From Acanthaster planci (taxonomy: Eukaryota; Echinodermata; Asteroidea; Valvatida; Acanthasteridae), in contig NW_019091385.1 in NCBI RefSeq assembly GCF_001949145.1, forward strand, positions 3,361,206 through 3,423,205: DNA of 62,000 nucleotides, written 5' to 3'. Below, piece after piece: positions 56,424 to 62,000 of this stretch; the first letter of the stretch is position 1; every line of letters starts with the position of its first letter. The position numbers were made by a program, and so were the translations under genes. The notes under the pieces are model-generated. The model worked only from the letters and a program-made list of their open reading frames with translations. It made no database searches and had not been told where the DNA came from.

Positions 56424-58608
56424 CTACCAGTTTTAGTCCACAAAAAAAACCAATTCCTTGGGGCGTATTTGTTTTGAGTGGTTGATTTTAATCAGTATTA
56501 GCTGCCACATATCTAAAATTTTAATATTGGCCTCTTGGTGTGTGGTTTTGAAATATTGAAAATGATGAGTTGGCATTGAGTTTCTTTTAGAAATTATTTG
56601 GTATTGAACTGTGTATGTTGTATATGAGGGACCCAATACTTGTAAGCAGTAATCAAGTGTGCTTCTCAGCAATGGGTCAAATTTTTTGAGAAAGAAAGCT
56701 ACTCCCAGACGACACATTAGACGTCTTATCCTTAATCTATGATGGCAACACCAGTTACTCATTGATATTTGCACCAACTGCCACTCTAGGGTAAACATCC
56801 AACTGATTTCCTTCTGAAATTGTTTTTGAGTAATCAGGCTTCCAGGACTCAATTTATGGATTGCTTGTGTGACCGAGAGAGACTGTTTTGTTTCAAGCGG
56901 TGATGTTCGATGGAGCCAGTACTTGGCTTTGTCGTAGTGTCCTGTGGAAGCTTAGAAAACAGTGATTGCTGTCTGATTCACCCAAATAGACTGTAATTTT
57001 TGCCTTGGTTGGTCATTCACAATGATGTACCTCAGCAACAGTGGCTTCTCTGAGGCACATTGGTTAAAACAGTACCAGAAATTGCTCGAGACAGCGGTTC
57101 TCTTATGGCCAAGTTAAGAACTGTAGCCGTGCCACCTGTCAGGCTAATAGCATAGAGGTGTTGGATTACCAGCTAGATGTGCAACACGAACTGTGAGCAA
57201 ACTACCAGTTAGATGTCAAGGCGCCAGCTGGAATGGAATGCGTTTCCTTTCTTTCTTTCTTTCTTTTTTTTCTCTTTTTTTTTTGGGCTGGTCAGCTCTT
57301 CTGAACACAGAATTGATACCTGATGTAAGGTGACTCTTTGACTCCTGACTGACCATCTATTTCAGTTTGACTCAAGGCTGATGGTGAGGCCATGATCAGT
57401 CAAACAGAGTGAAGCTGTCTTGTGACCTGTATCACTTCCTTAGTTTCCTGTGGCAGATTCCTGTCTTCTGACCAGCTGAGCCGTTGTATGACTTGCTCCA
57501 AAGTCTTCTGAATAAGATTGGTAATACCTCGGGTGGTGTAGTCTGACATCTAATACACTTAGATTAAATTAGGCTGTTACTGTTAGCCATGGTACTTAAT
57601 TAAGAAAATTGAATAGTTTTTAGCCCTTCAGGAAAGGGGGCTGGGAGGTGATGACTGTTCTGGTTGGAATGGTTTGATCATATTAGTTCCCATACCTTTG
57701 AGTCAGATTCAACTTTGTTTATGGCAAAATGTTTGTTTTAGGCCAAAGATGACAGGGGAAAACAGCTAAAAAAAATCTGTAATACTAAGATTGTAATCAC
57801 TTTATATCCACGATGTATCCCCTACGTCAGACAGTGCATAGTACACTGTACACTATCTACCCAGTTTGTTTTAATGGTCAATCATTCTTTTACACATAGA
57901 GCTTGTTGTCACGGATTTAAATCGGTTTGTTGTAATTTGGATTTGGAATGAAATACAAAACTTGTGCAATGATGTATAAAAAAAGTAGCAATGGGGGGTA
58001 CATTCAGGGTGAGGGATCAACTTGGTTTCAGAGCTCAGTGAGTTTTTATCCGAGATTTTCTCCAGTGTTTGCCAGGTGATTACAGTAAGCATACCAGGAG
58101 CCAAGCAACCCCAGCTGCTCTAATATTCAGTTAGAATTTTACAGTGTTTATCTTACTTTTTGTGTGTATATGTTGGGGATGGATTTCTAACTGTCAGAAG
58201 TTTAAAGATGAGGACAACCGTTCTTGTTGTACCCCCTTAAAATGGCAACTTTGTGTGGGGGAGGGGGGCTACACAAAAGTTCTGTTCGATGTCATTTGTT
58301 CTAAATCAGCTTGTTGAAAGCTTTGCTCTGAAGTTAGCCCCATGTACATGCATAATTATTGCCTCATATCATCTGAGAAAAGTGCGAGTTCAAAGTTTGG
58401 GTAGCCTTTAGGGGCGAGTGCTTAAAGGGTTCTACAATTTTCAGTGTACATGGCACATTTGTGTGGTTCATTGATTAGAACAGTTTCTAATTTGGAGGTG
58501 ACAGTTGAACTAACATTTGCAGAATCTTACAGTGTTGAGAAATTTGTCACACTCGCATTCTGAAGGAAAGTAACAATATTGTTATAGTTGCTTAGACTGT
58601 TTAATTTG

Positions 58609-58614
58609 AATAAA
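58609..58614 (+). terminator. Alternative poly(A) signal
   Basis: AATAAA lies in TTTGAATAAACTGTG, followed by a T-rich stretch (58627-58650). It could end a 3' UTR about 3.5 kb long. Confidence 0.4.
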
Positions 58615-59076
58615 CTGTGAATACTTTTTATTTATTTTTTATTACTTTGTGGTTTTGATTCAGTTGTAAATTGTAAGTTATAACCACTACTAACACAAAG
58701 TATTGCATTTAAGTGCTGTGTATATATCTCGCATGAATATATTAATTTTGAAGATAATAGGTGTTTTAAATAACCCAAGACTGATTTTCAGTAGACTATT
58801 CTTTTGTAGACTAGGCCACTTAAATTTATAATTCATATATATTGTGGTTTGAAGCTGAGTCTTAAAACAAGTTTTATTGGTCAAAGTGGTTCTTTTTAGT
58901 GGCCTTTATGCTTGTAATGAATACTTGTTACATCTTCGCTCGCCACATCTCATTGATTACCAGTACGTGTACATTGCTTCCTCAGAGTCGTCAGGTTTTC
59001 CGCCGTAAGCTGGTGAGGCACATCCCTGCTGTTACCTTATTTTTTTTTTAGTGGCTTGTTTTTATGAATGTTATTG

Positions 59077-59082
59077 AATAAA
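59077..59082 (+). terminator. Likely distal poly(A) signal
   Basis: AATAAA lies in TTATTGAATAAACAACG, with a GTTTGTTGC / CTTGTGTCG downstream element. Cleavage is expected around 59097-59105. It is the last canonical signal before the sequence changes character. Confidence 0.6.
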
Positions 59083-59799
59083 CAACGAGCATTTCACTGT
59101 GATGAAGTTTGTTGCAAGCTCCTTGTGTCGTCCAATTCAGTCCGTTCGTGCTTCCTGGCCCAAACAAAATAAACCCCAAAAATAGAAACAACCCCCTCCC
59201 AATAAAATCAGTTTTCCAGTGTCCCGGTGAGTTGCGCAGATGTGCACGAATTTCGACCAAAGGCACTGGTGAAACTCTTAACATTTTAAAGGTTCATAAA
59301 AGAAGTGGAAATACGCGTCATGATCATTCGAGTTATGCTTAGCAGTATGTACAAGTCATCAGGAATTGTGTTTCACGAGACACTCCTCATAATTCTTTCG
59401 TGTTTCTACCGGGAGCAATTTTTTCCTGGGGTGAGCCGTCCTGAGCCGGGTCAGCACACAGCGGACCGGGTACTGGCGTCAGACCTACTGTACATTGCTG
59501 TTGCCATTTCGGAGTCTTCTCTCTTTAACCAGCGCCTGTCTTAGGCGGTGATTTCCCCTGAGGACCAGGAGGTGACTACTATGGCCAAATCGAGGAGTTT
59601 GCTTTCCTGTTCAACAGCAAAAACCTTGTACAATTATGTTAATCTTCAAAACAAGAAATCAGAGGATAAATAATAACCGTCCCGAGGACGTAAAGTGAAA
59701 AAAAAAACTGTGCGGAACAAAACAAACACGCCCGTGTTATTTTACAACACAGATCCCTGTGCAATGAAGAAAAAAAAACTGCACCAAAAAGGGAAAAAC

Positions 59800-60350
59800 A
59801 TGTTTGCTACTTCACGGTATAGCGAGCGCCGGCATCCATAACAGTATCAATTTTTTATGATGCTGCAAAATGCCGGGGCTACTGCAATTACCTTCCAACA
59901 GCCCAACCGGGCGCGAAGGCATGAACATGAAAGACTCTCTCACAAGTTCGTATACAGATCGGCGCTCTCTCACTGTACAGGGGCACAAATAGGCGCCTTG
60001 AGAGAGTAGTACGCCCTCTGTATTCTGGGGCACTTTAGGACCAATGTGCCAGCAGTACAAGATCGAGGCGCACTGCACTAGACGTACAATCGTCGCCAAG
60101 TCCATATCAACGGAGCGGGTAACTTCATGGGTGAGGCGAATGCGAGCCTTGGTTCTGAGCCTCAAAGGCACCTTTTCTCCCGTGCAGAGAAGGAGGCTGA
60201 GCTGGCCATAGCCACAGTAACCAGGAGCAAGATGTGGTCCCACAGGACTCGAGCAGCAATGCCAGTGGATGCCTGTGATCACAGCATCGAGGCTGTTGTG
60301 GAACGCGGAACTGAAAATTGAAGGTACAGATCGGTAGGCCTACACCATGT
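59800..60350. promoter_or_regulatory. CpG-rich block, possible promoter of a neighbouring gene
   Basis: CpG is visibly denser than in the surrounding DNA, with long overlapping open frames on both strands (156 codons minus at 59812-60282; 64 codons plus at 60127-60321). Neither translation shows a domain I know. It could be a CpG-island-like first exon or a repeat. Confidence 0.35.
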
Positions 60351-61025
60351 ATTGTAAACACCAGGACGAGTACGAGCGTTGCTCCATGCTTGAAGTAACA
60401 CAAGACATGCATGCTACATGTAGATGACTAGTTTGACTTTTTTGTCATGTTTCCGACACAGGTCTCGACGGCCCACCTTTGCTGTCGTTTTACATGACAA
60501 CTGAGTCACACGTGATTGCGTTTTGCGGTGTTTGGACTAGGCTGCCTGTGAGACATGAGTTCGTGTTTTAAATTTTACGTGCATATTTTACGGCAACTAC
60601 TGAACTAGGACTAACGTTAGGCCTAGTAAATATTTAGGCCTGTTACTGATTACTAGGCCTAAAAATACCCCAACTTCATCACAAGTGATATCAATCATCA
60701 ATATGATCAAGGACCTACAGGCCTAGGCCTATATGCAACTTTCACAATTTTCTATTCCAGCATGTCAAGGTTAGTTTGAGGGGAAGAATTCCATATTAGA
60801 TTGTTCAAAGCATTAAACACTAACACGGAGTGCCTGTTGATGGATTGAATTGGCTAAATTTAACTAAATTTACTAATTTAGCATGTTTAGCTGACTACAA
60901 GTAGACAGTGCTCACTTTAATGTATACACCCAAGTAAGCCTACAAAACTGTTACCACCAGATTCCAAGTAGTGTCTGTAGTCTAGTGGACTGTGCTCTGT
61001 CTTGAGAGCTTATGTAAAGTGCTCA

Positions 61026-61200
61026 GGTCAACTCGGACCCATTCCAACTCGGACCCATGCCAACTCGGACCCAAGACCAACTCGGACCCACGCCAACTCG
61101 GACCCAATACTAACTTGGACCCACTACAATCTTGGACCCACAACCAACTCAGACCCACCCCAACTCGGACCCACCTCGAGTCAACTCAGCCCCACGGAGT
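61026..61200 (+). repeat. Decayed minisatellite, 16-17-bp unit
   Basis: About ten diverged units of CAACTCGGACCCANNC type lie head to tail. Later units drift to CTTGGACCCA and CTCAGACCCA. Two frames read through as THANSDP/TRTHANSDP-like repeats, which I regard as incidental. Confidence 0.9.
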
Positions 61201-62000
61201 CTTATGGTTGCACTACACCAAATATGCGCCCATAGACTGAAATAGCACCAACTATTGAACCTCTCAAAGAGGATGGCCTTCATTTTTTCACTGGAATTTC
61301 AAGATAATTTTTTTTCGCTGGAAATTCAAGATAGGGCCAGATCGATCTCTTTTCGTTTCAATTTTATGAATTTTTTTTTATTCGCCTTTTCCCGAAGATA
61401 CCCCCCTAATAGTAGCAAAACTATGTGCTCAGCTCTGAATGTAGTTGCCCGTCTCTATCCAAAATAGGCCCGCAATGTGGGGCTTTTTGTGAAAGAAATA
61501 CTCTGAACTGGAAACTATCAATCCCAAATTCTGGATTTATATTAAATAATTCTATAATCCCTCGTGATTATAGCACGTCTTATTGTAAAAAAAAAAGTGG
61601 GATCACAAAATAATAATGAGCTCGCGATCAGAAATACGACGCTTCAAAACCGTCTCCAAGTTTAAGCCTATAGGAAATATTCCACATTTTTATTTTAAAA
61701 TGATTTGATTTGTGTTGTTTGAAATTACCAACCTATTTGCGTTATTTGGACAGTCAGTTAAGGCCTGTATGGATGAATTCCTCCATCTGCCTAAATCTTG
61801 CCGGTATTGGGAGGGGGGGGGGGTTGGGGCAAGGTGGAGGTGTAAGACTTGCCTGGCCAAAAAAAATTGAAAAGTGAGGTGGGGGATAACACCATTAGAC
61901 ACTATTAAAGGTCAATTTTTGTGACATTGATGTGTATCTGCAGTATCTGTTGTACGTATGCAGCATCTCTTATGTACATCAGAAGGGCCTATCTTTGGCT

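Larger units (their letters stand above)
55149..59100 (+). other. Long 3' UTR of the JIP3/4 gene
   Basis: About 3.95 kb of non-coding, AT-rich sequence follows the stop with no convincing ORF on either strand. The best poly(A) signal is AATAAA at 59077-59082, followed within about 25-40 bases by TG-rich sequence. Earlier AATAAA hexamers at 56046-56051 and 58609-58614 could give shorter transcripts. Other contents are a G run near 55322, a CTTT/T-rich tract at about 57245-57285, and three UGUANAUA Pumilio-type motifs listed separately. The UTR end is inferred. Confidence 0.65.
59101..62000. other. Downstream intergenic DNA
   Basis: No recognisable gene. A CpG-rich block (about 59800-60350) may be a promoter or first exon of a neighbour. 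AGGCCTA palindromes cluster at about 60610-60735. A minisatellite lies at 61026-61200, and a G run at about 61810-61820. Confidence 0.6.

Noticed and set aside
56433-56852. 139-codon minus-strand open frame in the 3' UTR
   Set aside because: It is antisense to the UTR, with no domain and an AT-driven composition.
61002-61240. Repeat-rich peptides (NSDP/TRTH repeats)
   Set aside because: They come from the decayed minisatellite at 61026-61200; there is no start context or splice evidence.

Overview
This is a draft-assembly window from an animal nuclear genome. It holds one large, intron-rich protein gene on the + strand plus many decayed transposons. The gene is the single JIP3/JIP4-type scaffold (vertebrate MAPK8IP3 and SPAG9; Drosophila Sunday driver). 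I assembled it by eye from 29 coding exons between 3006 and 55148. Splice sites are GT-AG throughout, except at one exon end hidden by an N run. Exon phases close without a break, giving a predicted protein of about 1,328 residues, against about 1,320-1,340 in vertebrates. The N-terminal RH1 domain, two coiled coils, the RH2 domain and the C-terminal WD40-like propeller are all present. The gene is more JIP4-like than JIP3-like in the propeller, as expected for a lineage that split before the vertebrate duplication.

Organism: probably an invertebrate deuterostome (lancelet, echinoderm or hemichordate). The reasons are the protein's closeness to vertebrate JIP3/4, the heavy dispersal of TACATGTA-type and AGGCCTA-type palindromes, and the DNA transposon types. 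The sequence alone does not let me choose the phylum.

Layout: 1-2830 is upstream intergenic DNA with a 235-bp foldback element, a 39-bp-arm hairpin and a CTCF-like site. 2831-3005 is the 5' leader, with an in-frame stop 21 bases before the ATG. 3006-31084 carries exons 1-7 across introns of up to 10.5 kb, rich in TACATGTA and transposons. 31777-35219 holds three short, phase-symmetric exons (90, 39 and 24 nt) that look like cassette exons. 36421-55148 is the denser 3' half. The 3' UTR appears to run about 3.95 kb to a poly(A) site near 59100. 59100-62000 is intergenic, with a CpG-rich block at about 59800-60350 and a decayed 16-17-bp minisatellite.

Mobile elements with seen boundaries include: a 1.4-kb TTAA-flanked Kolobok-like element (9998-11414) with a THAP-like remnant and a separate acidic ORF; a 1.9-kb hAT-like element (18619-20500) with a perfect 8-bp duplication and a LINE 3' fragment inside; a MITE family with perfect 6-bp duplications (12019-12187 and 32445-32611); a tRNA-derived SINE with a 9-bp duplication (9594-9877); and a decayed DUF7869-type transposon ORF (about 42650-43830, minus). 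No CRISPR, rRNA or functional tRNA gene was seen.
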